DNA of 64,000 bases from Streptomyces chattanoogensis (GTDB taxonomy: Bacteria > Actinomycetota > Actinomycetes > Streptomycetales > Streptomycetaceae). Under the pieces are notes generated by a model. The model was given only the letters and a program-made list of their open reading frames with translations. It searched no databases and was not told where the DNA came from. Of this stretch, positions 17,237-25,135 are shown one piece after another. Position numbers and translations under genes: made by a program. The first letter of the stretch is position 1. Each line of letters starts with the position of its first letter. The stretch is from the NCBI RefSeq assembly GCF_001294335.1, contig NZ_LGKG01000147.1, forward strand, positions 19,236 through 83,235, written 5' to 3'.

Positions 17237-18031
17237 ATGAAGGTCGTACTGTTCTGCGGCGGTTACGGGATGCGGATGCGCAGCGGCGCCGCAGACGACG
17301 TGCCCAAGCCGATGGCGATGGTCGGCCCGCGCCCGCTGATCTGGCACGTCATGCGCTACTACGCGCACTTCGGGCACACGGAGTTCATCCTGTGCCTCGG
17401 CTACGGGGCGCACCACATCAAGGACTTCTTCCTCAACTACGAGGAGACGACGTCCAACGACTTCGTGCTGCGGGGCGGGCAGACCGAGCTGCTGTCCACC
17501 GACATCGCCGACTGGACGATCACGTTCGCGGGGACCGGCATCGAGTCGCCGATCGGGGAGCGGCTGCGCCGGGTGCGGCACCACCTGGACGGCGACGAGA
17601 TGTTCCTCGCCAACTACGCCGACGTGCTCACCGACGCCCCCCTGCCGGAGATGATCGAGAACTTCGCCCGGCGCGACGCCGGCGCGTCGATGATGGTGGT
17701 GCCGCCGCAGTCCTCGTTCCACTGCGTGGACCTGGGCGAGGACGGCCTGGTGGGGGGCATCACCGCGGTGAGCGAACTGCCGCTGTGGGAGAACGGCGGC
17801 TACTTCGTGCTCCGCCAGGAGGTCTTCGACCACATCCCGGAGAACGGGGACCTGGTCGCCGACGGATGCGCCCAACTGGCCAAGCAGGGACGGTTGGTGG
17901 CGCACCAGCACCGCGGCTTCTGGAAGCCGACCGACACCGTGAAGGAGCGGGCCGCGCTCGACGCCGCGTACGCCCGGGGCGACCGCCCGTGGGCCGTGTG
18001 GGAACGGGACCGTGCCGGAGTTCGGGCGTGA
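17237..18031 (+). CDS. Glucose-1-phosphate cytidylyltransferase-like nucleotidyltransferase
   Basis: A 264-residue sugar nucleotidyltransferase. The N-terminal signature CGGYGMRMRSGAADDVPKPM (with its activating Arg and PKPM lysine) and EFILCLGYGAHHIKDFF match RfbF-type glucose-1-phosphate cytidylyltransferases, as does FLANYADVLTD for metal binding. It would make CDP-glucose from CTP and glucose-1-phosphate. ATG 17237 lies behind AAAGAGG. No RfbG-type CDP-glucose 4,6-dehydratase is obvious in the window; the epimerase at 18724 may take that part. Confidence 0.88.
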   Translation: MKVVLFCGGYGMRMRSGAADDVPKPMAMVGPRPLIWHVMRYYAHFGHTEFILCLGYGAHHIKDFFLNYEETTSNDFVLRGGQTELLSTDIADWTITFAGTGIESPIGERLRRVRHHLDGDEMFLANYADVLTDAPLPEMIENFARRDAGASMMVVPPQSSFHCVDLGEDGLVGGITAVSELPLWENGGYFVLRQEVFDHIPENGDLVADGCAQLAKQGRLVAHQHRGFWKPTDTVKERAALDAAYARGDRPWAVWERDRAGVRA

Positions 18032-18720
18032 TCCGGCTCGGGGCCGGGCCCCTGGACCGGATCGTCGCGGTGGGCGCGCACTGCGACGACATCGCCATCG
18101 GCGCCGGCGGCACGCTGCTGACGCTGTGCCTCGCGCGACCGGGCATCCGCATCGACGCGCTGGTGCTCTCCGGCGGCGGCACCGAACGCGAGCAGGAGGA
18201 GCGGGCCGCGCTCGCCGCCTTCTGCCCGGGTGCCGACCTGCGGCTGACCGTGCTCAAGCTGCCGGACGGCCGGATGCCCGTGCACTGGGAGGAGGCCAAG
18301 GCCGCGGTCGAGGAGCTGCGCGGGCAGACCGAGCCGGACCTGATCCTCGCCCCGCGGACCGATGACGCGCACCAGGATCACCGCGGTCTGGCGCAGCTGA
18401 TACCCACCGCGTTCCGCAACCACCTGGTCCTGGGCTACGAGATCGTCAAGTGGGACGGCGATCTCGGCCGTCCGGCGGCGTACCAGCCACTGTCGCCGGA
18501 GATCGCCGAACAGAAGGTGCAACTGCTGCAGGAGCACTACCCGTCGCAGCGGCACCGGCCCTGGTACGACCGCGAGGCCTTCCTCGGCCTCGCCCGGATC
18601 CGCGGCATCGAATGCCACGCGCGCTACGCCGAGGCGTTCGCCGTCACCAAACTCACGCTCAGCCTGGGCACTTTCGACCTGGGCACGTCCAATCTGGGCA
18701 CGTCCAATCTGGGGGGATGA
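18028..18720 (+). CDS. PIG-L family deacetylase
   Basis: A 230-residue protein starting at GTG 18028 (GTGA overlap). The zinc-site motif is AHCDDIAIGAGGTLL, with Cys where AHPDD usually has Pro, and the second motif DDAHQDHRG is intact, so metal binding looks preserved. PIG-L/LmbE enzymes remove N-acetyl groups from sugars or their conjugates. In this cassette it may free an amino group on a nucleotide sugar. The last 18 residues are built from three near-identical pentapeptides (LGTFD, LGTSN, LGTSN) made by a 15-base tandem repeat, probably a disordered tail. Confidence 0.87.
   Translation: MIRLGAGPLDRIVAVGAHCDDIAIGAGGTLLTLCLARPGIRIDALVLSGGGTEREQEERAALAAFCPGADLRLTVLKLPDGRMPVHWEEAKAAVEELRGQTEPDLILAPRTDDAHQDHRGLAQLIPTAFRNHLVLGYEIVKWDGDLGRPAAYQPLSPEIAEQKVQLLQEHYPSQRHRPWYDREAFLGLARIRGIECHARYAEAFAVTKLTLSLGTFDLGTSNLGTSNLGG
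18664..18708 (+). repeat. 15-bp tandem repeat in the 3' end of the PIG-L gene
   Basis: Three consecutive 15-base units. The second and third are identical (CTGGGCACGTCCAAT) and the first differs in its last eight bases. They encode the pentapeptide tail of the deacetylase. Because the unit is a multiple of three, gain or loss changes tail length without breaking the frame. Confidence 0.85.
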
Positions 18721-18723
18721 ACC

Positions 18724-19749
18724 TTGCGCGTACTGCTGACCGGACACCAGGGCTACCTGGGCACCGTGATGGCCCCGGTCCTCGCGGCCGCCGGGCACGA
18801 GGTCGTCGGGCTGGACGCCGGCCTGTTCGCCGACTGCGTCCTCGGCCCGCCGCCCGCGGACCCTGCGGGGCACCGGGTGGACCTGCGCGACGTCACGGCC
18901 GACCACGTGGCCGGGGTGGACGCCGTGATCCACCTGGCCGCGCTCTCCAACGACCCGCTGGGATCGCTGGCACCGGACCTCACCTACGACATCAACCACC
19001 ACGCGTCCGTACGGCTGGCCCGGCTGGCCCGCCACGCCGGAGTACGGCGCTTCCTGTACGCGTCGACGTGTTCCGTCTACGGCGCCGCCGGAGGCGATGG
19101 CCTGGTGACCGAGGACGCCCCGCTGCGCCCGGTGACGCCGTACGCGGAGTCCAAGGTGCGGGTGGAGGACGACCTGCACGCGCTCGCCGACGACGACTTC
19201 ACCCCGGTGTACATGCGCAACGCCACCGCCTTCGGCTACTCACCCCGCCTGCGCGCCGACATCGTGCTCAACAACCTGGTGGGCCACGCGCTGCTGTCCG
19301 GCGAGGTGCTGGTGCTCTCCGACGGCACCCCCTGGCGCCCGCTGGTGCACGCCGCCGACATCGCACGGGCCTTCACGGCCGCGCTGGCCGCGCCGCGCGA
19401 AGCGGTGCACGACCGGGCGTTCAACATCGGCAGCGAGACCAACAACGTCACGGTGGCCGAGATCGCCGAACAGGTCGCCGAGGCGGTGTCCGGTGCGAAG
19501 GTGAGGATCACCGGGGAGAACGGCGCCGACCCGCGCTCGTACCGCGTGGACTTCTCCCGGTTCCGCGCCGCGATCCCCGGCTTCGACTGCGAGTGGACGG
19601 TGAAGCAGGGCGCGCTCGAACTCGCCGACTCCTACCGGAAGTTCGGGCTGACCCCGGAGGACTTCGAGCGACGCTTCACCCGCCTCGCCGTGCTGCGCAC
19701 GGCGTCCGACGCCGGCTCCGTCGACGACACCCTGCGGTGGCGCCGATGA
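18724..19749 (+). CDS. NAD-dependent epimerase/dehydratase (extended SDR)
   Basis: A 341-residue extended short-chain dehydrogenase. GHQGYLGTVMAPVLAAAG is the N-terminal NAD(P) motif, YASTCSVYG holds the catalytic Ser/Thr, and YAESK holds the catalytic Tyr and Lys. It starts at TTG 18724, three bases after the preceding stop. It probably acts on the CDP-sugar made by the preceding cytidylyltransferase as a 4-epimerase, 4-reductase or 4,6-dehydratase. The sequence does not distinguish these. Confidence 0.88.
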   Translation: MRVLLTGHQGYLGTVMAPVLAAAGHEVVGLDAGLFADCVLGPPPADPAGHRVDLRDVTADHVAGVDAVIHLAALSNDPLGSLAPDLTYDINHHASVRLARLARHAGVRRFLYASTCSVYGAAGGDGLVTEDAPLRPVTPYAESKVRVEDDLHALADDDFTPVYMRNATAFGYSPRLRADIVLNNLVGHALLSGEVLVLSDGTPWRPLVHAADIARAFTAALAAPREAVHDRAFNIGSETNNVTVAEIAEQVAEAVSGAKVRITGENGADPRSYRVDFSRFRAAIPGFDCEWTVKQGALELADSYRKFGLTPEDFERRFTRLAVLRTASDAGSVDDTLRWRR

Positions 19750-21044
19750 CCGAGACCGGCGAACAGCCGATGACCTCGGCCGGCGAAGAGATGCACGCGC
19801 TGGTGGAGCTGCTGTACCCGCTGTGCCGGAGCATCACCGGCGACGGTGTGCGCGCCACCCTGGAGATCGTCGGCGAGTACGTCCCGCTGCAGGTGCACGA
19901 GGTGCCGACCGGGACGCAGGTGCTCGACTGGACGGTGCCGCAGGAATGGAACATCCGGGACGCGTACATCGCCGACACCGCCGGCAACCGGGTCGTCGAC
20001 TTCGCCGCGTCCAGCCTGCACGTGCTCGGCTACAGCGTGCCGGTGTCGGCGACCATGCCGCTGGCCGAGCTGCGCGCACACCTGCACACCCTGCCCGACC
20101 ATCCGACCTGGGTGCCGTACCGCACCAGCTACTACACGCCGGAATGGGGATTCTGCCTGGCCCAGGAGACCCTGGACGCGCTACCGGACGGCGACTACGA
20201 GGTACGCATCGACTCCACACTCGCAGACGGCCACCTCACCTACGGCGAGCACGTGGTCCCCGGGCAGGTCCCCGACGAGGTGATCGTCTCCTGCCACGTC
20301 TGCCACCCCTCGCTGGCCAACGACAACCTGGCAGGCATCGCGGTGGCGACGTTCCTGGCCCGGACGCTGGCACAGGAGACGCCGTACTACACCTACCGGT
20401 TCCTCTACGCGCCCGGCACCATCGGCGCGATCACCTGGCTCGCCCGTAACACCGAGCGGGTGGACCGGGTCAAGCACGGCCTGGTGCTGGCCTGCGCCGG
20501 CGACCCGGGCCAACTGACGTACAAGCAGAGCAGACGCGGCGACGCGGAGATCGACCGGGTGATGCGGCACGTGCTGGCAGCCTCCGAACGACCGCACCAC
20601 GTCAACGAGTTCACCCCGTACGGCTACGACGAGCGGCAGTACTGCTCGCCCGGGTTCAATCTCGGCGTGGGCTCGCTCAGCCGGACCCCGTACGCCGGCT
20701 ACCCCGAGTACCACACCTCGGCGGACAACCCGGACTTCGTCTCCCCTCAGGCGATGGCGGACACCCTCGCCGTCTGCCGCGAGGCGTTCGCCGTCCTGGA
20801 CCGCAACCGGCGGTACGTCAACCTCAGTCCCTACGGCGAACCACAGCTGGGCCGACGCGGGTTGTACGACGCGCTCGGCGGCCGCAGCGACACCAAGCAG
20901 GCCCAGATGGCCATGCTCTGGGTGCTCAACCTCTCCGACGGCGAGCACAGTCTGCTGGACGTCGCCGAGCGGTCCGGGCTGCCGTTCGACACCGTTGCCG
21001 TCGCGGCCGGGGCCCTGCACGGCGCCGGGCTGATCAAGGCATGA
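19746..21044 (+). CDS. DUF4910 aminopeptidase-like protein
   Basis: A 432-residue protein (ATGA overlap) of the DUF4910 aminopeptidase-like family. The front contains LVELLYPLCRSITGDGVR and WNIRDAYIAD. The metal-binding peptidase-like core has SCHVCHPSLANDNLAGIA near residue 182, and a winged-helix domain closes the C-terminus (HSLLDVAERSGLPFDTV). Members occur widely inside polysaccharide and nucleotide-sugar loci without an established reaction. A hydrolytic or deacylating step on a sugar intermediate is a guess. Confidence 0.82.
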   Translation: MTETGEQPMTSAGEEMHALVELLYPLCRSITGDGVRATLEIVGEYVPLQVHEVPTGTQVLDWTVPQEWNIRDAYIADTAGNRVVDFAASSLHVLGYSVPVSATMPLAELRAHLHTLPDHPTWVPYRTSYYTPEWGFCLAQETLDALPDGDYEVRIDSTLADGHLTYGEHVVPGQVPDEVIVSCHVCHPSLANDNLAGIAVATFLARTLAQETPYYTYRFLYAPGTIGAITWLARNTERVDRVKHGLVLACAGDPGQLTYKQSRRGDAEIDRVMRHVLAASERPHHVNEFTPYGYDERQYCSPGFNLGVGSLSRTPYAGYPEYHTSADNPDFVSPQAMADTLAVCREAFAVLDRNRRYVNLSPYGEPQLGRRGLYDALGGRSDTKQAQMAMLWVLNLSDGEHSLLDVAERSGLPFDTVAVAAGALHGAGLIKA

Positions 21045-22351
21045 CGCCGATGACCAACGAGGGGGAGAATCCGCAGACAACGGCGCCACCGGCCGGATCC
21101 GCCAGGCGGGCCATCGTCGGCCGCCTGTCCTGGGGACTGGCCGACCAGGCGGCCTCCAGCATCAGCAACTTCGTGGTGGGCATCTACGTGGCCCGCTCGC
21201 TGGGGGTGACCGCGTTCGGCGTGTTCAGCCTGGCCTGGGTGACCTACGGCGTGGTGCTCAACGTCTCCCGCGGCCTTGCCACCGACCCGCTCGTGGTGCG
21301 CTTCAGCGGCGTGCCGGACGCGTCCTGGCGCGGGGCGGTGGCCCGGTCGACGGGTACCGCACTCGGCGTCGGCGCGGCCCTCGGCGCGGCGTGCCTGGTG
21401 GCCGGGCTCGGCCTCGGCGGCCGCGTGGGGCCGGCGTTCGCCGCCCTCGGCGTCATGCTGCCGGGGCTGCTGCTGCAGGACGCCTGGCGCTTCTCCTTCT
21501 TCGCCGCCGGCACCGGCCGGAAGGCGTTCGTCAACGACGTCGTGTGGGGCGTCGCGCTCGTCCCCGCCATGGTGGTGGCGGCCCGCGTGGACACCGTGGC
21601 CGCCTTCGTGCTCGCCTGGGGCGCCTCCGCCACGGTGGCCGCGGGGTACGGCTACCTCCAGTCCGGCATCCGGCCCCGGATGACCGAGGCGCGCGGGTGG
21701 CTTCGCGACCAGCGCGATCTCGGCTACCGGTACCTGGTCGAGAACGTCAGCCTCAGTGGCGCGAGCCAGCTGCGGGCGTACGGGCTCGGCGCGATCGTCG
21801 GGGTCGGCGCGGTGGGTGCGGTCCGGGGCGCCGAGCTCCTGCTCGGCCCGTTCCTCGCCGTGCTGATGGGGCTGTCGCTGGTCACCGTCCCGGAGGCGGC
21901 ACGGGTGCTGCGGCGGGCCCCGCACCGCCTCCGCACGTTCTGCCTTCTGCTGGGCGGCGGGCAGGCCGCCGGTGCGCTGCTCTGGGGCGCGGCGTTGCTG
22001 CTGGTGCCCGGCCGGCTCGGCGAGCTGGTGCTCGGCGGCGTCTGGCACTCCGCCGCGCAGCTCATCGTGCCCGTCACCCTCGGTGTCGCGGGCGCGGGGC
22101 TCGGCACCGGTGCGGCGGCCGGGCTGCGCGCACTCGGCGCGGCCCGGCGCAGCCTGCGCTGCCAGCTGTTCGCCTCCGCCTGCTATGTCAGCGGTGGGCT
22201 CGGCGGGGCGGCCGTGGCCGGCACGGTCGGCTCGGCCTGGGGCGTCGCCGCCGCAACCGTCAGCAGCTCGGCCGTGTGGTGGCTGCACCTGCGCTCCGCC
22301 CTGCGCGAGCACCACCACCACAACCCCATCCCCGAAGTGAGGACCTCATGA
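21041..22351 (+). CDS. Oligosaccharide flippase family protein (Wzx-like)
   Basis: A 436-residue multi-spanning membrane protein with about twelve hydrophobic helices of the MATE/MOP superfamily. The start of the transport core reads WGLADQAASSISNFVVGIYV, a good match to O-antigen flippases. It should move the undecaprenyl-linked repeat unit to the outer face, between the glycosyltransferases and the Wzy-like polymerase. ATG 21041 overlaps the previous stop; ATG 21050 is an alternative start. Confidence 0.87.
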   Translation: MTPMTNEGENPQTTAPPAGSARRAIVGRLSWGLADQAASSISNFVVGIYVARSLGVTAFGVFSLAWVTYGVVLNVSRGLATDPLVVRFSGVPDASWRGAVARSTGTALGVGAALGAACLVAGLGLGGRVGPAFAALGVMLPGLLLQDAWRFSFFAAGTGRKAFVNDVVWGVALVPAMVVAARVDTVAAFVLAWGASATVAAGYGYLQSGIRPRMTEARGWLRDQRDLGYRYLVENVSLSGASQLRAYGLGAIVGVGAVGAVRGAELLLGPFLAVLMGLSLVTVPEAARVLRRAPHRLRTFCLLLGGGQAAGALLWGAALLLVPGRLGELVLGGVWHSAAQLIVPVTLGVAGAGLGTGAAAGLRALGAARRSLRCQLFASACYVSGGLGGAAVAGTVGSAWGVAAATVSSSAVWWLHLRSALREHHHHNPIPEVRTS

Positions 22352-23304
22352 CCGCGCAACCCAGGCTGAGCATCGGCCTGCCCGTGTACAACGGCGAGGA
22401 GTACCTCGCCGAGTCGCTCGACGCCCTGCTCGGCCAGACCTACGAGGACTTCGAGCTGGTCATCTCCGACAACGCCTCGACCGACGGGACCCAGGACATC
22501 TGCCGCAAGTACGCCGCGCAGGACTCACGCATCCGGTACCTCCGGCTGCCCCGGAACATCGGCGCCACGCCGAACCACAACCATGTGTTCGCCGAGTCCC
22601 GCGGCGAGCTGTTCAAGTGGGCCTCGCACGACGACCTTTACGGCCGGGACCTGCTGCGGCGCTGCGTGGAGGCGCTGGATGAGCGGCCGGACGTGATCCT
22701 CGCGCACACCGACCAGGCAGTCATCGACGGCGACGGCCAGCTGAAGGTCCCGTACGAGTACCGGCTCGCCACCGACTCGCCGCACCCGCCGGAGCGCTTC
22801 CGCAGTCTGCTGTTCGAGCCCGGCGGCGACGACTTCTACGGGGTGCTGCGGGCCGACGTGCTGCGCCGGGTGAAACCGCTCGACAGCTACCACCACGCGG
22901 ACCGCACGTTCGTCGCCGAGATCACCCTGCACGGGCCCTTCCACCAGGTGCCCGAACTGCTGTACTTCCGCCGCGACCACCCCACCCGCGCCGAGCGGGC
23001 GAACCCTTCCAAGCGCTCCCGGTGCGTCAACCTCGACCCGCGCCGAGCGGGCCCGCTGCACCCGACGCCCCGGCTGCTCGCCGAGTACGTCTGGGGCTTC
23101 GTCGCAGCGATCCGGCGGGCGCCGCTGTCCCCGGCCGACCGGCGCGCGTGCTACCGCCACCTGGCCGCGTGGATGACCAGCCGGGTCCGGCCGGGCGCCG
23201 GCGAGCGGGTCGAGGACCGCGCCCCGGTCGACCCGGCCCTGCTCACGGTCTCCGTCGACGCCCTCGTCGCCGGCCGTGAAGGTCGTGCAGGGAGGCAGGC
23301 ATGA
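22348..23304 (+). CDS. Glycosyltransferase family 2
   Basis: A 318-residue GT-A glycosyltransferase. It opens SIGLPVYNGEEYLAESLDAL, followed by VISDNASTDGTQ (nucleotide binding) and FKWASHDDLY, where the DD pair serves as the metal-binding DXD motif. There is no membrane segment, so it works on the cytoplasmic face on the lipid-linked glycan. The start ATG 22348 overlaps the flippase stop (ATGA). Confidence 0.9.
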   Translation: MTAQPRLSIGLPVYNGEEYLAESLDALLGQTYEDFELVISDNASTDGTQDICRKYAAQDSRIRYLRLPRNIGATPNHNHVFAESRGELFKWASHDDLYGRDLLRRCVEALDERPDVILAHTDQAVIDGDGQLKVPYEYRLATDSPHPPERFRSLLFEPGGDDFYGVLRADVLRRVKPLDSYHHADRTFVAEITLHGPFHQVPELLYFRRDHPTRAERANPSKRSRCVNLDPRRAGPLHPTPRLLAEYVWGFVAAIRRAPLSPADRRACYRHLAAWMTSRVRPGAGERVEDRAPVDPALLTVSVDALVAGREGRAGRQA

Positions 23305-24581
23305 CGTCAGCGGACGAAACTCCGGTGCGCGTCGGGGTGTTCGGCCTGCTCGGCTCCGGCAACCTCGGCAACGACGGATCGCTCGAGGCCGTCCTCGGCT
23401 ACCTCCGCGCCGAGCACCCGGACGCGGTCGTGGACGCGCTGTGCGGCGGACCCGAGGCCGTGACGGCCCGGTTCGGGATCCCCGCCACGCGGCTGCACTG
23501 GAACCGCGCGGAGTACCGGACCGCGTCCCGCGCGGGCGCGATCGCGGCGAAGGGCCTGGGCAAACTCGTCGACGCCGTCCGCACCGCCGCCTGGGTGCGC
23601 CGGCACGACGTGGTGATCGTGCCGGGCATGGGCGTCCTGGAGGCCACGCTGCCGCTGCGGCCGTGGGGCTTCCCGTACGCGCTGTTCCTGCTCTGCGCAA
23701 GCGGACGGCTGCTCGGCACCTGGGTCGCGCTGGTCAGCGTCGGCGCCGCCGAGATCCGCAACCGGCCCACCCGGGCCCTGGTGCGCTGGTCGGCGCGGCT
23801 CGCCGCGTACCGCTCGTACCGGGACGCCCAGTCCCGCGACGCGATGCGGGCGATGGGCGTGAACACCGCGCGCGACGAGGTCTATCCGGACCTCGCCTTC
23901 TCCCTGCCGACGCCGCAGGCGAGCACGCCCGCGGACTCTCCCGGCACGGTCTGCGTCGGCGTCATGGACTTCCACGGCGGCAACGACGACCGCGCCCGAG
24001 CCGGGGAGATCCACCGGCGCTACCTCGACGGGACGATCCGCTTCGTCCGCACACTGGTCGAGGAGGGCAGGCCGGTCCGGCTGCTCACCGGCGACCAGTG
24101 CGATGCGCCGGTGGTCGCCGCGATCCTCGACGCGGTGGACTCGCCGCTGGTCACCGCTGCCGAACCGACCTCACTGGCCGACCTGATGAACGAGATGGCG
24201 GCCGCCGACACCGTGGTGGCGATCCGGTACCACAACCTGATCTGCGCGCTGAAGACCGGTACGCCGGTGCTCGCCCTCTGCTACGCGGCCAAGAGCGACG
24301 CGCTCATGACGCAGATGGGCCTCGGCGCGTACCGCCACCCGGCGCGCGAGGTCGATGCCGACCGGCTGCTCGAGCAGTTCCGGGCGCTGGAGAAGCGATC
24401 GGCCGAGCTGCGGCAGACCCTCACCGAGCGGAACCTGGCCGCCGCCCGGCAACTAGCGCACCAGTTCGCTGCCTTGACCGCAGCCGTGTTCCCGGCGACC
24501 GACCGCACCCGCACCCGCACCCACACCCACACCCACACCCACACCCACACCCACACCCACGCTCGGCAGGAGTCTCCATGA
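23301..24581 (+). CDS. Polysaccharide pyruvyl transferase family protein with Thr-His repeat tail
   Basis: A 426-residue protein of the polysaccharide pyruvyl transferase family. It opens VGVFGLLGSGNLGNDGSLEA, with VIVPGMGVLEA in the middle and VVAIRYHNLICALKTGTPVL near residue 310, the family's conserved C-terminal motif. It would add a phosphoenolpyruvate-derived ketal to a sugar and give the polymer negative charge. The last ~30 residues are an Arg-Thr/His-Thr dipeptide repeat encoded by a hexanucleotide tract, so the tail may vary in length between strains. Confidence 0.87.
   Translation: MTSADETPVRVGVFGLLGSGNLGNDGSLEAVLGYLRAEHPDAVVDALCGGPEAVTARFGIPATRLHWNRAEYRTASRAGAIAAKGLGKLVDAVRTAAWVRRHDVVIVPGMGVLEATLPLRPWGFPYALFLLCASGRLLGTWVALVSVGAAEIRNRPTRALVRWSARLAAYRSYRDAQSRDAMRAMGVNTARDEVYPDLAFSLPTPQASTPADSPGTVCVGVMDFHGGNDDRARAGEIHRRYLDGTIRFVRTLVEEGRPVRLLTGDQCDAPVVAAILDAVDSPLVTAAEPTSLADLMNEMAAADTVVAIRYHNLICALKTGTPVLALCYAAKSDALMTQMGLGAYRHPAREVDADRLLEQFRALEKRSAELRQTLTERNLAAARQLAHQFAALTAAVFPATDRTRTRTHTHTHTHTHTHTHARQESP
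24504..24560 (+). repeat. Hexanucleotide tract encoding (Arg/His)-Thr repeats
   Basis: Three CGCACC units are followed by CACACC units and a final CAC, about nine and a half 6-base units in all. It is read in frame as Arg-Thr then His-Thr dipeptides at the C-terminus of the pyruvyl transferase, 18 bases before the next start codon. Slippage would lengthen or shorten the tail without a frameshift. Confidence 0.95.
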
Positions 24582-25129
24582 AAGCAACCGAAGTCCCGGA
24601 GATCGCCGGCGCGTACCTGTTCGAGCCCACGCCGTACGCCGACGAGCGCGGCTTCTTCTGCCGCACCTTCGACGCCGACGTGGTCCGCTCGGTGGGCCTC
24701 GACCCGCACGCCTTCGTCCAGGACAGCGTCTCCCGCTCCGTCCGGGGCGTGCTGCGCGGCCTGCATCTGCGCTCCGGCGCCGGCGAGGCCAAGCTGGTGC
24801 GGTGCTCGTACGGGAGGATCTTCGACGTCGTCGTGGACCTGCGACCGGACTCGCCGACGTACCGCAACCGGGCCTTCTTCGAGCTGTCCGGCGAGACACA
24901 GACGACCCTGTACATCCCGGCGGGGTGCGCACACGGCTTCCAGGCATTGACCGAAACCGCCGACACCTCGTACCGGATCGACCGCCCGCACGATCCGGCC
25001 GAGGACGTGACGATCGCCTTCGACGACCCGGAGCTCGCCATTCCCTGGCCGCTGCCGGCCACATCGATGTCCCAGCGGGACCGGGAGGCGCCGAGCCTCG
25101 CCGACGTCCTGAAGCAAAAGGAGAGTTGA
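24578..25129 (+). CDS. dTDP-4-dehydrorhamnose 3,5-epimerase-like protein
   Basis: A 183-residue cupin of the RmlC family, the normal length. SVRGVLRGLHLRSG holds the catalytic His, and FDVVVDLRPDSPTY and IPAGCAHGFQAL are the usual structural signatures. It should epimerise a 4-keto-6-deoxy nucleotide sugar at C3 and/or C5. No rmlA, rmlB or rmlD is in the window, so the substrate may be the CDP-linked ketosugar or a sugar made elsewhere. ATG 24578 overlaps the previous stop, with AGGAG just upstream. Confidence 0.88.
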   Translation: MKATEVPEIAGAYLFEPTPYADERGFFCRTFDADVVRSVGLDPHAFVQDSVSRSVRGVLRGLHLRSGAGEAKLVRCSYGRIFDVVVDLRPDSPTYRNRAFFELSGETQTTLYIPAGCAHGFQALTETADTSYRIDRPHDPAEDVTIAFDDPELAIPWPLPATSMSQRDREAPSLADVLKQKES

Positions 25130-25135
25130 GGCGGC

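Noticed and set aside
24504..24560. Possible CRISPR-like or other array.
   Set aside because: Units are contiguous six-base repeats without spacers and are read in frame as protein.
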